Notes: generated from the sequence alone by a model not told the origin. Positions 18,434 through 27,705 are shown, counted from the first letter of the stretch. The stretch: DNA of 64,000 nt from Streptomyces tendae (GCF_008632955.1 NZ_CP043959.1:2046001-2110000); one strand, 5' to 3'. Numbers and translations are program-made.

Positions 18434-19945
18434 ATGACCGTACGGCGAGTAATGGGCATCGAGACGGAGTACGGGATCTCCGTCCCCGGCCACCCCAACG
18501 CCAATGCCATGCTCACCTCGTCCCAGATCGTGAACGCCTACGCGGCGGCGATGCACCGGGCCCGCCGGGCCCGCTGGGACTTCGAGGAGGAGAATCCGCT
18601 GCGCGACGCGCGAGGCTTCGACCTCGCCCGGGAGACGGCCGACGCCAGCCAGCTCACCGACGAGGACATCGGTCTGGCCAACGTCATCCTGACCAACGGC
18701 GCGCGGCTCTACGTCGACCACGCCCATCCGGAGTACAGCGCCCCCGAGGTCACCAACCCGCGGGACGCGGTGCTCTGGGACAAGGCGGGCGAGCGGATCA
18801 TGGCGGAGGCCGCGGAGCGGGCAGCGCAGCTTCCCGGCGCCCAGCCCATCCACCTGTACAAGAACAACACCGACAACAAGGGCGCGTCCTACGGCACGCA
18901 CGAGAACTACCTGATGAAGCGGGAGACCCCCTTCTCGGACATCGTGCGCCATCTGACGCCGTTCTTCGTCTCCCGGCAGGTCTTCACCGGCGCCGGCCGC
19001 GTCGGCATCGGCCAGGACGGTCACGAGCACGGCTTCCAGATCAGCCAGCGCGCGGACTACTTCGAGGTCGAGGTGGGCCTCGAGACCACGCTGAAGCGCC
19101 CGATCATCAACACGCGCGACGAGCCGCACGCGGACGCCGAGAAGTACCGGCGGCTGCACGTGATCATCGGCGACGCCAACCTCTCCGAGATCTCGACCTA
19201 CCTCAAGCTCGGCACGACCGCGCTGGTGCTGTCGATGATCGAGGACGGGTTCATCGCGGTGGACCTCGCGGTCGACCAGCCGGTGCGGACGCTGCACCAG
19301 GTGTCGCACGATCCCTCACTGAAGCACCAGGTCACGCTCCGTAGTGGCCGGACCCTGACCGCTGTGCAGCTCCAGATGGAGTACTACGAGCTGGCCCGCA
19401 AGTACGTGGAGGAACGCTTCGGGGCCGACGCGGACGAGCAGACCAGGGACGTCCTCACCCGTTGGGAGGACACGCTCACCCGGTTGGAGAACGACCCGAT
19501 GAGCCTGGCCGGCGAGCTGGACTGGGTCGCCAAGCGGGAGCTCATGGAGGGCTACCGGCGCCGGGACGGCCTCGACTGGGACGCGGCCCGGCTGCACCTG
19601 GTCGACCTCCAGTACGCCGACGTGCGTCCCGACAAGGGCCTCTACAACCGTCTGGTGGCCCGGGGACGGATGAAGCGGCTGCTGGACGAGGCCGAGGTGG
19701 AGCGGGCTCGCACGGCGCCGCCTGAGGACACCCGGGCGTACTTCCGCGGGCGGTGCCTGGAGCAGTACGCGGACGACGTGGCGGCGGCCTCCTGGGACTC
19801 GGTGATCTTCGATCTGCCGGGCCGGGACTCGCTCCAGCGGGTGCCAACCCTGGAACCGCTACGCGGAACGCGTAATCACGTCAAGGCGCTCCTGGACCGC
19901 TGCCGGACGGCGGAAGACCTGGTCAGGGTGCTGTCCGGCGGCTGA
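18434..19945 (+). CDS. dop: Pup deamidase/depupylase
   Basis: 503-residue paralogue of PafA with a glutamine-synthetase-like fold. N-terminal [10 protein letters not shown] is the Dop signature that binds ATP/metal; [25 protein letters not shown] and [20 protein letters not shown] build the active site. The insertion around residues 30-70 is the Dop-specific loop, absent from PafA. The enzyme deamidates Pup-GGQ and removes Pup from substrates. Because the Pup encoded here already ends in Glu, depupylation is its likely main job. Start ATG 18434 follows AAGGAGG. A TAGGCT -10 candidate at 18317 gives a leader of roughly 110 nt. Confidence 0.96.
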   Translation: MTVRRVMGIETEYGISVPGHPNANAMLTSSQIVNAYAAAMHRARRARWDFEEENPLRDARGFDLARETADASQLTDEDIGLANVILTNGARLYVDHAHPEYSAPEVTNPRDAVLWDKAGERIMAEAAERAAQLPGAQPIHLYKNNTDNKGASYGTHENYLMKRETPFSDIVRHLTPFFVSRQVFTGAGRVGIGQDGHEHGFQISQRADYFEVEVGLETTLKRPIINTRDEPHADAEKYRRLHVIIGDANLSEISTYLKLGTTALVLSMIEDGFIAVDLAVDQPVRTLHQVSHDPSLKHQVTLRSGRTLTAVQLQMEYYELARKYVEERFGADADEQTRDVLTRWEDTLTRLENDPMSLAGELDWVAKRELMEGYRRRDGLDWDAARLHLVDLQYADVRPDKGLYNRLVARGRMKRLLDEAEVERARTAPPEDTRAYFRGRCLEQYADDVAAASWDSVIFDLPGRDSLQRVPTLEPLRGTRNHVKALLDRCRTAEDLVRVLSGG

Positions 19946-20071
19946 CCGGGGTGGGCCGCCGTCGCGCGGGTACCTGCGGGTATCCGGGACGGACCGGCCG
20001 GACAGGGTGGAAAACCGCCCGTCCGGGAATCATCGAGGTGGTCCCCGTACGTTGGAGCAACTGCGGGGGCA

Positions 20072-20094
20072 TTGTCGGACCCGGCTTGTAGGGT
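20072..20094 (+). promoter_or_regulatory. pup promoter resembling a PafBC-dependent (RecA-NDp) site
   Basis: TTGTCGGAC (20072-20080), exactly 8 bp, then TAGGGT (20089-20094). The LexA/RecA-independent damage promoter consensus is TTGTCRGTG-N8-TAnnnT, so the spacing and 7 of 9 upstream bases fit. It lies 50 bp before the pup start. Confidence 0.4.
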
Positions 20095-20143
20095 CTGATC
20101 TTGACCAGCAACTGTGTCGGGCGAACCGAGCGGGGTGAGGGTG

Positions 20144-20362
20144 ATGGCGACCAAGGACACCGGCGGCGGACAGCAGAAGGCCACGCGGTCCACCGAGGAG
20201 GTCGAGGAGCAGGCGGCGGAGACCGAGGCTTCCGAGGACCTCAAGGAGCGTCACGAGAAGCTGAGCGACGACGTGGACGACGTCCTGGACGAGATCGACG
20301 ACGTGCTCGAGGCCAATGCCGAGGACTTCGTGCGGTCGTTCGTGCAGAAGGGCGGCGAGTAG
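20144..20362 (+). CDS. pup: prokaryotic ubiquitin-like protein Pup
   Basis: 72-residue, mostly disordered, acidic protein attached by PafA to lysines of target proteins. The C-terminal half holds the amphipathic coiled segment that binds Arc (LSDDVDDVLDEIDDVLE) and the conserved tail DFVRSFVQKGGE. The last codons are GGC GGC GAG, so the ligation-ready Glu is genome-encoded rather than made from Gln by Dop. Start ATG 20144 follows GGTGAGGG and is conserved in this family as MATKDTGGG. The next coding unit is a decayed endonuclease remnant, then prcB. Confidence 0.97.
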   Translation: MATKDTGGGQQKATRSTEEVEEQAAETEASEDLKERHEKLSDDVDDVLDEIDDVLEANAEDFVRSFVQKGGE

Positions 20363-20365
20363 CCT

Positions 20366-20382
20366 CACCGGCTTCGCCGGTG
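20366..20382 (+). terminator. short hairpin after pup
   Basis: CACCGGC-TTC-GCCGGTG, a perfect 7-bp stem with a 3-nt loop immediately after the pup stop. It may attenuate transcription between pup and prcB or protect the pup message. Confidence 0.45.
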
Positions 20383-20484
20383 CCGGTTCGGCAGCCGCGC
20401 GGCAGGAGAGACACGGCGGACGGAAGAGCGCTGTTCGCGGTCGGCCCGGTGGCCGGCCGCGGGCGGCGTTCGCTCGGCTCTGAG

Positions 20485-20700
20485 GCGTGCGGCCCGGTCG
20501 CTCCAGAAGCTGTTGCCGGAAATGTGGATCATTGCCGTGGGGCGGGTAGGGTCCGTGGCGTAATGTGCTTCAACTGCAATTCGGCCATCGGCAAGTTGGG
20601 AGATGATCCCGACGCTGTTCGTCGGGCAGCTGCCTACCTGGAAGGAACTTCGTGGAAGCCAACACTTCTGGCACCGGGCGTCTGCCGGCTGCCTTTCTGA
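20485..20700 (+). pseudogene. remnant of a recombination endonuclease VII-like HNH protein
   Basis: One frame reads VDHCRGAGRVRGVMCFNCNSA, then [19 protein letters not shown] and [15 protein letters not shown]. This is the C-terminal half of phage endonuclease VII-like HNH proteins, which normally read DHCH.TG.VRG.LCFNCN. The first zinc CxxC motif and the N-terminal helices expected upstream are not recognisable, and no good start is seen, so I call it a truncated remnant. Its stop lies 49 bp inside prcB. An endonuclease VII-like gene at this position is a feature I recall from other streptomycetes, so a frameshifted intact gene is the alternative. Confidence 0.5.
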
Positions 20701-21497
20701 CGCCGGGCTCCTCGTCCTTCATGGACTTCCTCTCCGATCACCAGCCGGAGCTGCTGCCCGGCAGGAGGACGTTGCCGCCCGTGCAGGGCGTGATCGAGGC
20801 GCCGCACGGCACGACCATCGTCGCCGTCACCTTCCCGGGCGGTGTGGTCCTCGCCGGTGACCGCCGGGCCACCATGGGGAACGTGATCGCGCAGCGGGAC
20901 ATCGAGAAGGTGTTCCCGGCCGACGAGTACTCGGCGGTCGGCATCGCCGGTACCGCCGGTCTGGCCGTCGAGATGGTCAAGCTGTTCCAGCTGGAGCTCG
21001 AGCACTTCGAGAAGGTCGAGGGCGCGCAGCTGTCGCTGGAGGGCAAGGCGAACCGGCTGTCGACGATGATCCGCTCGAACCTGGGCATGGCCATGCAGGG
21101 GCTGGCCGTGGTCCCGCTGTTCGCCGGGTACGACGTGGACCGGGAGAAGGGACGGATCTTCTCCTACGACGTCACGGGCGGGCGGTCCGAGGAGCACGGG
21201 TACGCCGCGACCGGCAGCGGATCCATCTTCGCGCGCGGTGCGATGAAGAAGCTGTTCCGGGACGACCTGAGCGAGGCCGAGGCCACCACGCTGGTGGTCC
21301 AGGCGCTGTACGACGCGGCAGACGACGACTCGGCGACCGGCGGTCCCGATGTCGCCCGCCGGATCTATCCGATCGTCACCGTGATCACCGAGGGCGGTTA
21401 CCGCCGGCTCACCGAGGACGAGGCGTCCGACGTCGCCCGGTCCGTGCTGGAGCGGCGGCTGGAGCAGCCGGACGGGCCGCGGGCCTCGCTGCTGTAG
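20652..21497 (+). CDS. prcB: 20S proteasome beta subunit (catalytic)
   Basis: 281-residue precursor of the proteolytic subunit. A 53-residue propeptide (ending APHG) is removed autocatalytically to expose Thr54, the N-terminal nucleophile in [18 protein letters not shown]; the Asp and Lys partners fall in [10 protein letters not shown] and DIEKVFP. Seven-fold beta rings stack between PrcA rings. GTG 20652 follows GGAAGGAAC. It overlaps the endonuclease VII remnant by 49 bp and is followed after 44 bp by prcA, with which it forms an operon. Confidence 0.97.
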   Translation: MEANTSGTGRLPAAFLTPGSSSFMDFLSDHQPELLPGRRTLPPVQGVIEAPHGTTIVAVTFPGGVVLAGDRRATMGNVIAQRDIEKVFPADEYSAVGIAGTAGLAVEMVKLFQLELEHFEKVEGAQLSLEGKANRLSTMIRSNLGMAMQGLAVVPLFAGYDVDREKGRIFSYDVTGGRSEEHGYAATGSGSIFARGAMKKLFRDDLSEAEATTLVVQALYDAADDDSATGGPDVARRIYPIVTVITEGGYRRLTEDEASDVARSVLERRLEQPDGPRASLL

Positions 21498-21541
21498 TTC
21501 AGGGTGATCCAGTGACTTCTACAGAAAGGGACGGGTAACCG

Positions 21542-22291
21542 GTGTCGACGCCGTTCTATGTCTCACCTCAGCAGGCGATGGCCGACCGGGCGGAGTACGC
21601 CCGTAAGGGCATTGCCCGTGGCCGCAGCCTGGTCGTGCTGCAGTACGCCGACGGGATCGTGTTCGTCGGTGAGAACCCGTCCCGTGCGCTGCACAAGTTC
21701 AGCGAGATCTACGACCGGATCGGGTTCGCCGCGGCGGGCAAGTACAACGAGTACGAGAATCTGCGGATCGGTGGTGTGCGGTACGCGGATCTGCGCGGTT
21801 ACACCTACGACCGTGACGATGTGACCGCCCGGGGTCTGGCGAACGTGTACGCCCAGACGCTGGGCACGATCTTCTCCAGCGTGGGGGAGAAGCCGTACGA
21901 GGTGGAGCTGGTGGTGGCCGAGGTCGGGGAGACCGCGGAGGGCGACCAGATCTACCGGCTGCCGCACGACGGGTCGATCGTCGACGAGCACGGCTCGGTG
22001 GCGGTGGGGGGCAACGCGGAGCAGATCAGCGGGTACCTCGACCAGCGGCACCGGGACGGGATGACGCTGGCGGAGGCGCTGAGGCTGGCGGTGCAGTCGC
22101 TGTCCCGGGACACCAACGGCAGTGAGCGGGAGATTCCCGCGGAGCGGCTGGAGGTGGCGGTGCTGGACCGGACGCGGCCGCAGAAGCGGAAGTTCAAGCG
22201 GATCGAGGGGCGGCAGTTGGTGCGGCTGCTGGAGGCGGGCGGCGGCGCGGAGACGCCTCCGTCGGCGGAGTCCGGCGGGGACGTGGAGTAG
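21542..22291 (+). CDS. prcA: 20S proteasome alpha subunit
   Basis: 249-residue structural subunit forming the outer gated rings. The N-terminal [22 protein letters not shown] is the gating H0 helix region; the body carries the Ntn-hydrolase fold ([15 protein letters not shown]) without a catalytic Thr. The C-terminus is longer and acidic/Pro-rich ([14 protein letters not shown]), typical of actinobacterial alpha subunits. GTG start follows an AGAAAGGGACGGG purine run. The gene ends the prcBA unit. Confidence 0.97.
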   Translation: MSTPFYVSPQQAMADRAEYARKGIARGRSLVVLQYADGIVFVGENPSRALHKFSEIYDRIGFAAAGKYNEYENLRIGGVRYADLRGYTYDRDDVTARGLANVYAQTLGTIFSSVGEKPYEVELVVAEVGETAEGDQIYRLPHDGSIVDEHGSVAVGGNAEQISGYLDQRHRDGMTLAEALRLAVQSLSRDTNGSEREIPAERLEVAVLDRTRPQKRKFKRIEGRQLVRLLEAGGGAETPPSAESGGDVE

Positions 22292-22427
22292 TCCTCCGCA
22301 CATGTTGAAGCGCGGGGCGGCGCGGTGGGGTGAGGTGCGGCGCGGTGGGGGTTGAGGTCTGATGCCTGCGGCGCAGGGTTGCGGGCCGTGGGGGCTGGTG
22401 TAGCGCCCACGATGGGTGTGGTGGTGC

Positions 22428-22534
22428 GGGGCGGGGTGGGGGCGGTCGTCCTCGGTCTGGCGCGACGGAGCCCGCTGGGTGGTGAACGGCGCGGACGCGC
22501 CAGCCGCTGCGGGCGACCGCCCCCACCCCGCCCC
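22428..22534 (+). terminator. long-armed inverted repeat downstream of prcA
   Basis: A 21-bp perfect pairing (22428-22448 with 22514-22534, G-rich left arm containing GGTGGGGGCGG) encloses a 65-nt loop. It lies about 140 bp past prcA and is the best candidate end for the prcBA transcript. Confidence 0.45.
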
Positions 22535-22541
22535 CTCCCCG

Positions 22542-22581
22542 CCGTGGCGACCACACCGACACCGTGGCGACCACACCGACA
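22542..22581. repeat. two tandem copies of a 20-bp unit
   Basis: CCGTGGCGACCACACCGACA occurs exactly twice in a row (22542-22561, 22562-22581), followed by a degenerate third start (CCTGGCGACCATCG). It lies in the 553-bp gene-free region 22292-22844, which also has about 50-bp degenerate repeats at 22700-22825 built around TTTCgGGCGcCGGGGTG. I find no convincing gene there. Confidence 0.7.
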
Positions 22582-22844
22582 GCCTGGCGACCATCGCCCT
22601 CCGCCGCTCGCAGCGCGACTGCCGCCCAGTGCGGGTAGTCGTGCCGGCCCACTGCGCTCAGTCGTGCCGCCTGGGGCGGCACGGGTGGGCGCGGCGGCAC
22701 CTCGTGAGCGCCGGGCTGCGCGAACACCCCCCGGCCCGCATCCGCGCCGGTGCGTTTCGGGCGTCGGGGTGCGGGAGCACGCCCCGCGCACCCGCGCCCG
22801 TACGTTTCAGGGCGCCGGGGTGTGAAAGCCGTACCGCGGGTGGG

Positions 22845-23846
22845 CTAAGGGACCCGGGTGGTGGAGCCCCGGACCTCCAGGTGGACCGGGATGTCCCCCG
22901 AGGGAGGGTTCTCGCCGTTCAGGACGGCCAGCAGCGCCTGCATGCCCCGTTCGCCGAAGAGTTCGGCGTCCAGGCGGACAGTCGTCAGTTCCGGGTCGAT
23001 CGCCGTGGCGAGCGCCAGGTCGTCCATTCCGGTGACGGAAAGATCCGCCGGGACGCGCAGTCCCAGACGCCGGGCGGCCTTGTAGACGCCCGCCGCCAGC
23101 TGGTCGTCGTCGCAGACGACCGCCGTCACCCGGTCCCCGGAGGTCAGCGCGGCCTCCGCGGCCGGCTCCGCCCCCTTGATGGTGATCGGCGAGCGTGCCG
23201 TGCGCAGAGACGTGCCCGGCACGCGGCCGAGCCGCGCCTGAAGCTCCCGTGCGCGGACCTCGAAGGTCCAGGACGGGACCTCCGCCGCCAGGTGCAGGAA
23301 GCGGCGGTGGCCCAGGCCGAGGAGATGGTCCGTGACCTGACGGACCCCGTCGGCGATGTCCAGGTTCACCGTCGCCCCGCCCGCCGCCGGATCGCTGTCC
23401 AGCATGACCAGGGGCAGCTGGTCGCCCCGGATCGCGGTCAGGGCCTCCGCGGCCATGGAGGAGGCGATGACGCCGTCCAGCGCCGCCTGGGCGGACGCGA
23501 ACGGGTCACGGGCCGGACCGATGCCCTCGGGGGAGGGGTAGAGCACCACGCCGAAGCCGTGGCGGGAGGCGACGCGCGCCGCGCCGGTGTAGACGCCCGC
23601 GAAGAACTCCGTGGTCAGGGCGGGGACGACCAGAAGCACCGTGCGCGTACGGCCCAGCCGCAGATTGCGGGCCGCGAGGTTGGGGCGGTAGCCGAGCGTG
23701 CGGGCGGCCTCGCGGACGCGTTCAGCCGTGGTCTCGGAGACCCGGCCGCGCCACTTGTCGCCCAGGACCAGCGAGACCGCGGCCTGGGAGACGCCTGCGG
23801 CCCGGGCGACGTCCCGGCTCGTGGGGCGGACGCTGACTCTGGGCAC
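22845..23846 (-). CDS. LacI/GalR-family transcriptional regulator
   Basis: 333 residues. The N-terminal LacI helix-turn-helix TSRDVARAAGVSQAAVSLVL is followed by the hinge helix GYRPNLAARNLRLGRT and a periplasmic-binding-protein-like effector domain (VLLVVPALTTEFFAGVY...), as in sugar-responsive repressors. Start GTG 23846 gives MPRVSVRPTSRDVA. It is divergent from the MFS gene, with 89 bp between, and probably controls it and itself; the pair sits inside the Pup-proteasome locus between prcA and pafA without any obvious link to proteolysis. Confidence 0.92.
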   Translation of the reverse strand: MPRVSVRPTSRDVARAAGVSQAAVSLVLGDKWRGRVSETTAERVREAARTLGYRPNLAARNLRLGRTRTVLLVVPALTTEFFAGVYTGAARVASRHGFGVVLYPSPEGIGPARDPFASAQAALDGVIASSMAAEALTAIRGDQLPLVMLDSDPAAGGATVNLDIADGVRQVTDHLLGLGHRRFLHLAAEVPSWTFEVRARELQARLGRVPGTSLRTARSPITIKGAEPAAEAALTSGDRVTAVVCDDDQLAAGVYKAARRLGLRVPADLSVTGMDDLALATAIDPELTTVRLDAELFGERGMQALLAVLNGENPPSGDIPVHLEVRGSTTRVP

Positions 23847-23885
23847 CGTCGCTCCTTCGTCTGGACTGGTGAACAGCGGTCATGG

Positions 23886-23912
23886 TACGTATGGAGGGCT
23901 TAGTTATACGTA
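23886..23912. promoter_or_regulatory. paired TACGTA sites between the LacI-type regulator and the MFS gene
   Basis: TACGTA occurs at 23886-23891 and 23907-23912, 21 bp apart, two helical turns. The second lies in TTATACGTAAAAC. LacI-family operators are palindromes with a central CG, so these are candidate sites for the divergent regulator. Confidence 0.45.
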
Positions 23913-23935
23913 AAACTTCCCTGGGAGGAGCCGGC

Positions 23936-25195
23936 ATGGCGACGGGATACCTGGAGATCCTCCGGGCACGGCACGCCACCCGGCTGCTCGTGGGCACGCT
24001 CGTGGGGCGACTGCCGAACGCGACCGCCGCCATCGCCGTCGTGCTGTTCGTGCGCGCGGAGGGCGGGACGTACAGCCTGGCCGGCGCGCTCGCCGCCGTG
24101 TACGGCGTGGCCAACGCCGTGGGGCAGCCGGTGCTCGGGCGGCTGGTCGACCTGAAGGGGCAGCCCCGGGTGCAGTTGCCGGCCGCGCTGCTGTCCGCGG
24201 CGGCCATGGCCGTGTTCGCCTTCGCGGGGACCGGGTCGCTGGTCGTGGCCTACGGCGCCGTCGCCCTGGCGGGGCTGTTCACTCCGCCGCTGGAGGGCGG
24301 GCTGCGGGCCCTGTGGTCCACCGTGCTCCCCAAGGAGGAGCACGTGCACCGGGCGTACGCGATGGACGCCGTGGCCCAGGAGGTGATGTTCACCGTCGGG
24401 CCGCTGCTCGTGACGGTGTGCACCTCCCTGTGGTCGGCCCAGGCCGCGCTGCTGGTCCTCAACGCCATCGGTGTGCTGGGGGCTCTCTCCGTCGTCGTCT
24501 CGCCGCCCTCGCGGGCCTGGCGGTCGGCGCCGCGTGAGGCGCACTGGCTGGGCGCACTGCGCTCGCCGGGGCTGCTGGCGCTGCTGGGTGCCTTCCTGGC
24601 CGTGGGCATGGCCCTGGGGTCCATCACCGTGGCCGCCGTGACCTACGCGGACGAGAACGGCGGGGACGCCGTGTACGGCTGGCTGATGGCGGCGATCGGT
24701 CTGGGTGCCCTGATCGGCGGCATGGCCTACGGGGCGCGGCAGTGGGCCGGGGAGCCCGCCCGGCGGCTCCAGGTGATCGTGGCGTTGCTGGCCCTGTGCT
24801 ACCTGCCGCTGATGCTGACGCCCGGCCCGGTGGCCATGACGTTGCTGACGGTGGTCGCCGGTCTGTTCCTGGCCCCGGCGATCGCCTGCGCCTTCGTGCT
24901 GGTGGACCGGCACGCCCCGCGCGGCACGGTCACCGAGGCGTTCTCCTGGCTGGTGACCACGTTCACCGTCGGCGCGTCGCTCGGGACCGGTGTGACCGGC
25001 CCGGTGGTCGAGGCGGGCGGCCCTCTGTGGGGCTTCGCCGTACCGGGTGCGGCGGGCGGCGTGTCGCTGCTGGTTTTGATCGCCACAGGACGGGTATTGG
25101 CAGTTCCGGCCAAGACGGCGGTGATCGCGGCCGGTTCGGAAAATGATCCGAACCGTGCCCCCGAACCTCGTTTCAGTTCGGGGGATCGGGCGTAA
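23936..25195 (+). CDS. major facilitator superfamily transporter
   Basis: 419-residue membrane protein with about 12 hydrophobic helices. The first loop region YGVANAVGQPVLGRLVDLKG resembles the MFS cytoplasmic loop 2-3 motif (G...GRLVD). Most similar in layout to drug/sugar efflux permeases (DHA1-like); the substrate is unknown. Start ATG 23936 follows GGGAGGAG; upstream in-frame codons lack a ribosome site. It is the likely target of the divergent LacI-type regulator. Its TAA stop is part of the TAATGT -10 of pafA. Confidence 0.88.
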   Translation: MATGYLEILRARHATRLLVGTLVGRLPNATAAIAVVLFVRAEGGTYSLAGALAAVYGVANAVGQPVLGRLVDLKGQPRVQLPAALLSAAAMAVFAFAGTGSLVVAYGAVALAGLFTPPLEGGLRALWSTVLPKEEHVHRAYAMDAVAQEVMFTVGPLLVTVCTSLWSAQAALLVLNAIGVLGALSVVVSPPSRAWRSAPREAHWLGALRSPGLLALLGAFLAVGMALGSITVAAVTYADENGGDAVYGWLMAAIGLGALIGGMAYGARQWAGEPARRLQVIVALLALCYLPLMLTPGPVAMTLLTVVAGLFLAPAIACAFVLVDRHAPRGTVTEAFSWLVTTFTVGASLGTGVTGPVVEAGGPLWGFAVPGAAGGVSLLVLIATGRVLAVPAKTAVIAAGSENDPNRAPEPRFSSGDRA

Positions 25196-25198
25196 TGT
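25193..25198 (+). promoter_or_regulatory. pafA -10 element overlapping the MFS stop codon; leaderless
   Basis: TAATGT (25193-25198) contains the TAA stop of the MFS gene and ends 6 nt before the pafA ATG. No ribosome-binding site precedes pafA. This implies transcription starting at the initiation codon, separate from the upstream gene. Confidence 0.5.
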
Positions 25199-25204
25199 TC
25201 CCTC

Positions 25205-26566
25205 ATGGACCGCCGCATTTTCGGGCTGGAGAACGAGTACGGCGTCACGTGCACGTTCAGGGGACAGCGCCGCCTGTCGCCTGACGAGGTGGCGCGGTAC
25301 CTCTTCCGCCGTGTCGTGTCATGGGGCCGAAGCAGCAATGTCTTTCTGCGGAACGGCGCCCGCCTCTATCTCGACGTGGGGTCACATCCGGAATACGCAA
25401 CGCCGGAATGTGACAACGTGACCGAACTGGTCACCCACGACAAGGCCGGCGAGCGCATTCTCGAAGGACTCCTGGTGGACGCCGAACGACGCCTGCACGA
25501 GGAGGGAATCGCGGGCGACGTCTACCTCTTCAAGAACAACACCGACTCGGCCGGCAACTCCTACGGGTGTCACGAGAACTATCTCGTCGCCCGGCACGGG
25601 GAGTTCTCCCGGCTCGCGGACATCCTCATCCCGTTCCTGGTGACGAGGCAGCTGCTGTGCGGGGCAGGCAAGGTGCTGCAGACGCCGCGCGGCGCCGTGT
25701 ACTGCGTCAGCCAGCGCGCCGAGCACATCTGGGAGGGCGTCTCCTCGGCGACGACCCGCTCCCGTCCGATCATCAACACCCGCGACGAACCGCACGCGGA
25801 CGCCGAGCGTTACCGCCGGCTCCACGTCATCGTCGGCGACTCGAACATGTCCGAGACGACCATGCTGCTCAAGGTCGGCGCCACCGACCTGGTGCTGCGC
25901 ATGATCGAGGCCGGCACCGTCATGCGTGACCTGACCCTGGAGAACCCGATCCGGGCGATCCGCGAGGTCAGCCACGACATCACCGGCCGCCGCAAGGTGC
26001 GCCTGGCCAGCGGCCGCGAGGCCTCCGCCCTGGAGGTGCAGCGGGAGTACTACGAGAAGGCGGTGGACTTCTGCGAGCGCCGCGGCATCCGCACCGGCAC
26101 CGTCGACCAGGTGCTGGAGCTGTGGGGCCGCACGCTGGACGCGATCGAGGCCGAGGACCTCGACCGCATCGGCACCGAGATCGACTGGGTCATGAAGTAC
26201 AAGCTGCTCGAGCGCTACCGCGCCAAGCACAACATGACCATGTCGCACCCGCGGGTCGCGCAGATAGACCTCGCCTACCACGACATCCACCGCCGTCGTG
26301 GCCTGTACTACCTGCTCGAGAAGAAGGGACAAGCCGCCCGGATCTGCAACGACCTGAAGATCTTCGAGGGCAAGTCCGTCCCGCCGCAGACCACTCGGGC
26401 CCGGCTGCGGGGCGACTTCATCCGGCGCGCCCAGGAGCAGCGCCGTGACTTCACCGTCGACTGGGTGCACCTCAAGCTCAACGACCAGGCGCAGCGCACC
26501 GTGTTGTGCAAGGACCCGTTCCGTTCGGTCGACGAGCGGGTGGAGAAGCTGATCGCCGGCATGTGA
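25205..26566 (+). CDS. pafA: Pup-protein ligase
   Basis: 453-residue ligase that joins the C-terminal Glu of Pup to substrate lysines using ATP. It has a glutamine-synthetase-like fold with [12 protein letters not shown] (ATP/Mg site), [30 protein letters not shown] and [20 protein letters not shown], closely matching Dop but without the Dop loop. The C-terminal domain ([17 protein letters not shown]) contacts Pup. Length is normal. It lies after the LacI/MFS pair with its own start-adjacent promoter, and is followed by FKBP genes and pafBC. Confidence 0.97.
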   Translation: MDRRIFGLENEYGVTCTFRGQRRLSPDEVARYLFRRVVSWGRSSNVFLRNGARLYLDVGSHPEYATPECDNVTELVTHDKAGERILEGLLVDAERRLHEEGIAGDVYLFKNNTDSAGNSYGCHENYLVARHGEFSRLADILIPFLVTRQLLCGAGKVLQTPRGAVYCVSQRAEHIWEGVSSATTRSRPIINTRDEPHADAERYRRLHVIVGDSNMSETTMLLKVGATDLVLRMIEAGTVMRDLTLENPIRAIREVSHDITGRRKVRLASGREASALEVQREYYEKAVDFCERRGIRTGTVDQVLELWGRTLDAIEAEDLDRIGTEIDWVMKYKLLERYRAKHNMTMSHPRVAQIDLAYHDIHRRRGLYYLLEKKGQAARICNDLKIFEGKSVPPQTTRARLRGDFIRRAQEQRRDFTVDWVHLKLNDQAQRTVLCKDPFRSVDERVEKLIAGM

Positions 26567-26648
26567 GAAGCACGTCTCCGCAGGAGTCACCGAAACTCCC
26601 GGAACGTCACACGGGCGCCGTACGTTACACGTGCGGCGCCCTTCTCAC
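26564..26648 (+). terminator. nested inverted repeat after pafA
   Basis: Inner perfect arms GGGCGCCG (26613-26620) and CGGCGCCC (26634-26641), with outer GTGAGAAG (26564-26571) pairing to CTTCTCAC (26641-26648). The gap also contains a TAGAGT -10 candidate (26653-26658) for the next gene. Confidence 0.4.
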
Positions 26649-26703
26649 GCCGTAGAGTTGCGCGCACGCCATCCACAAGATCGATGATTACGAGGCCCCC
26701 ACC

Positions 26704-27705
26704 GTGCGCCGACGCTCACTCCTCATCGCCGTTCCCGCCGGGCTCGCCACCCTCGCCGCGTGCGGCGACGACAAGTCCGACTCCGGCAAGGCTAGCGAGA
26801 CCGCCTCGCCCTCGGAGCCCGAGACGTCGGCGGCCCCCTCGCCGAAGATCGTCGACGGTCCGCTGCCGGCGATCACGGCCGGGACGAAGTTCGGTGAGAA
26901 GCCGACCGTCGCGAAGGGCAGCGGCGAGCCCTCCAAGGACCTCGCGGTCAAGACGGTCATCGCGGGCGGCGGCAGGACGATCGCGGAGAACGACTTCATC
27001 GTCGCCGACTACCTGGGCCAGGTGTGGAGCACCGCGAAGGTGTTCGACAACTCCTACGACCGCGGGACCCCGCTGGCCATCCAGCTCGCCCAGGGCACGA
27101 TCATCGACGGCTGGCGTTACGCGCTCGTCGGCAAGAAGACCGGCAGCCGCGTCCAGACGGCCATCCCGCCGACCTGGGGCTACGGCGAGCAGGGCAACGC
27201 GCAGGCGGGCATCAAGGGCACCGACACGCTGGTGTTCGTGATCGACGTGCGGGACACGTTCAACGCCAAGAGCTCCGCCAAGGGCACCGACGTCGCCCAG
27301 GACAACATCGACCTGCCCAAGGTCGGCACCAACACCGACGGCAAGGCACCCTCCATCGAGGTGCCCGACAGCGACCCGCCGAAGAAGCTCGTGGCGAACT
27401 ACGTCATCGAGGGCGACGGCGAGAAGGTCGGCGCGGAGGACAGCGTCCTGGTGCAGTACAAGGGCGTGCTGTGGGACGGCGGCAAGGAGTTCGACTCCAC
27501 GTACGGCCGGGGCCAGCTGACGTCGTTCTCGCTGCAGCAGGTCGTCAAGGGCTGGGCGCAGGGCCTGACCGGCAAGAAGGTCGGCAGCCGCGTCCTGATC
27601 GTCATCCCGCCGGAGCTGGGCTACGGCGACAACCCGCCGCAGGGCAGCGAGATCAAGAAGGACTCCACGCTGGTCTTCTCCGTGGACATCCTCGCGAAGC
27701 TGTGA
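26704..27705 (+). CDS. FKBP-type peptidyl-prolyl isomerase, lipoprotein with two FKBP domains
   Basis: 333-residue exported isomerase. Signal peptide with lipobox LAAC (Cys20), an acidic Ser/Pro linker, then two FKBP domains: the first about 85-195 (VADYLGQVWSTAKVFDNSYDRG, GWRYALVGKKTGSR) is weaker, and the second about 220-333 (VLVQYKGVLWDGGKEFDSTYGRG, VIPPELGYGDNPP) is canonical. It probably helps fold exported proteins on the outer membrane face. GTG 26704 gives MRRRSLLIAVPAG. The next gene encodes a cytoplasmic single-domain FKBP. Confidence 0.9.
   Translation: MRRRSLLIAVPAGLATLAACGDDKSDSGKASETASPSEPETSAAPSPKIVDGPLPAITAGTKFGEKPTVAKGSGEPSKDLAVKTVIAGGGRTIAENDFIVADYLGQVWSTAKVFDNSYDRGTPLAIQLAQGTIIDGWRYALVGKKTGSRVQTAIPPTWGYGEQGNAQAGIKGTDTLVFVIDVRDTFNAKSSAKGTDVAQDNIDLPKVGTNTDGKAPSIEVPDSDPPKKLVANYVIEGDGEKVGAEDSVLVQYKGVLWDGGKEFDSTYGRGQLTSFSLQQVVKGWAQGLTGKKVGSRVLIVIPPELGYGDNPPQGSEIKKDSTLVFSVDILAKL

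Noticed and set aside
15884..19309. Long open frame of about 1140 codons on the minus strand across arc and dop
   Set aside because: It is opposite two strongly conserved genes; only its last 99 codons (ferredoxin, from 16183) are real. High GC makes such antisense frames common.
22352..22825. Several overlapping open frames after prcA
   Set aside because: Low-complexity, repeat-based, without start signals or recognisable domains.
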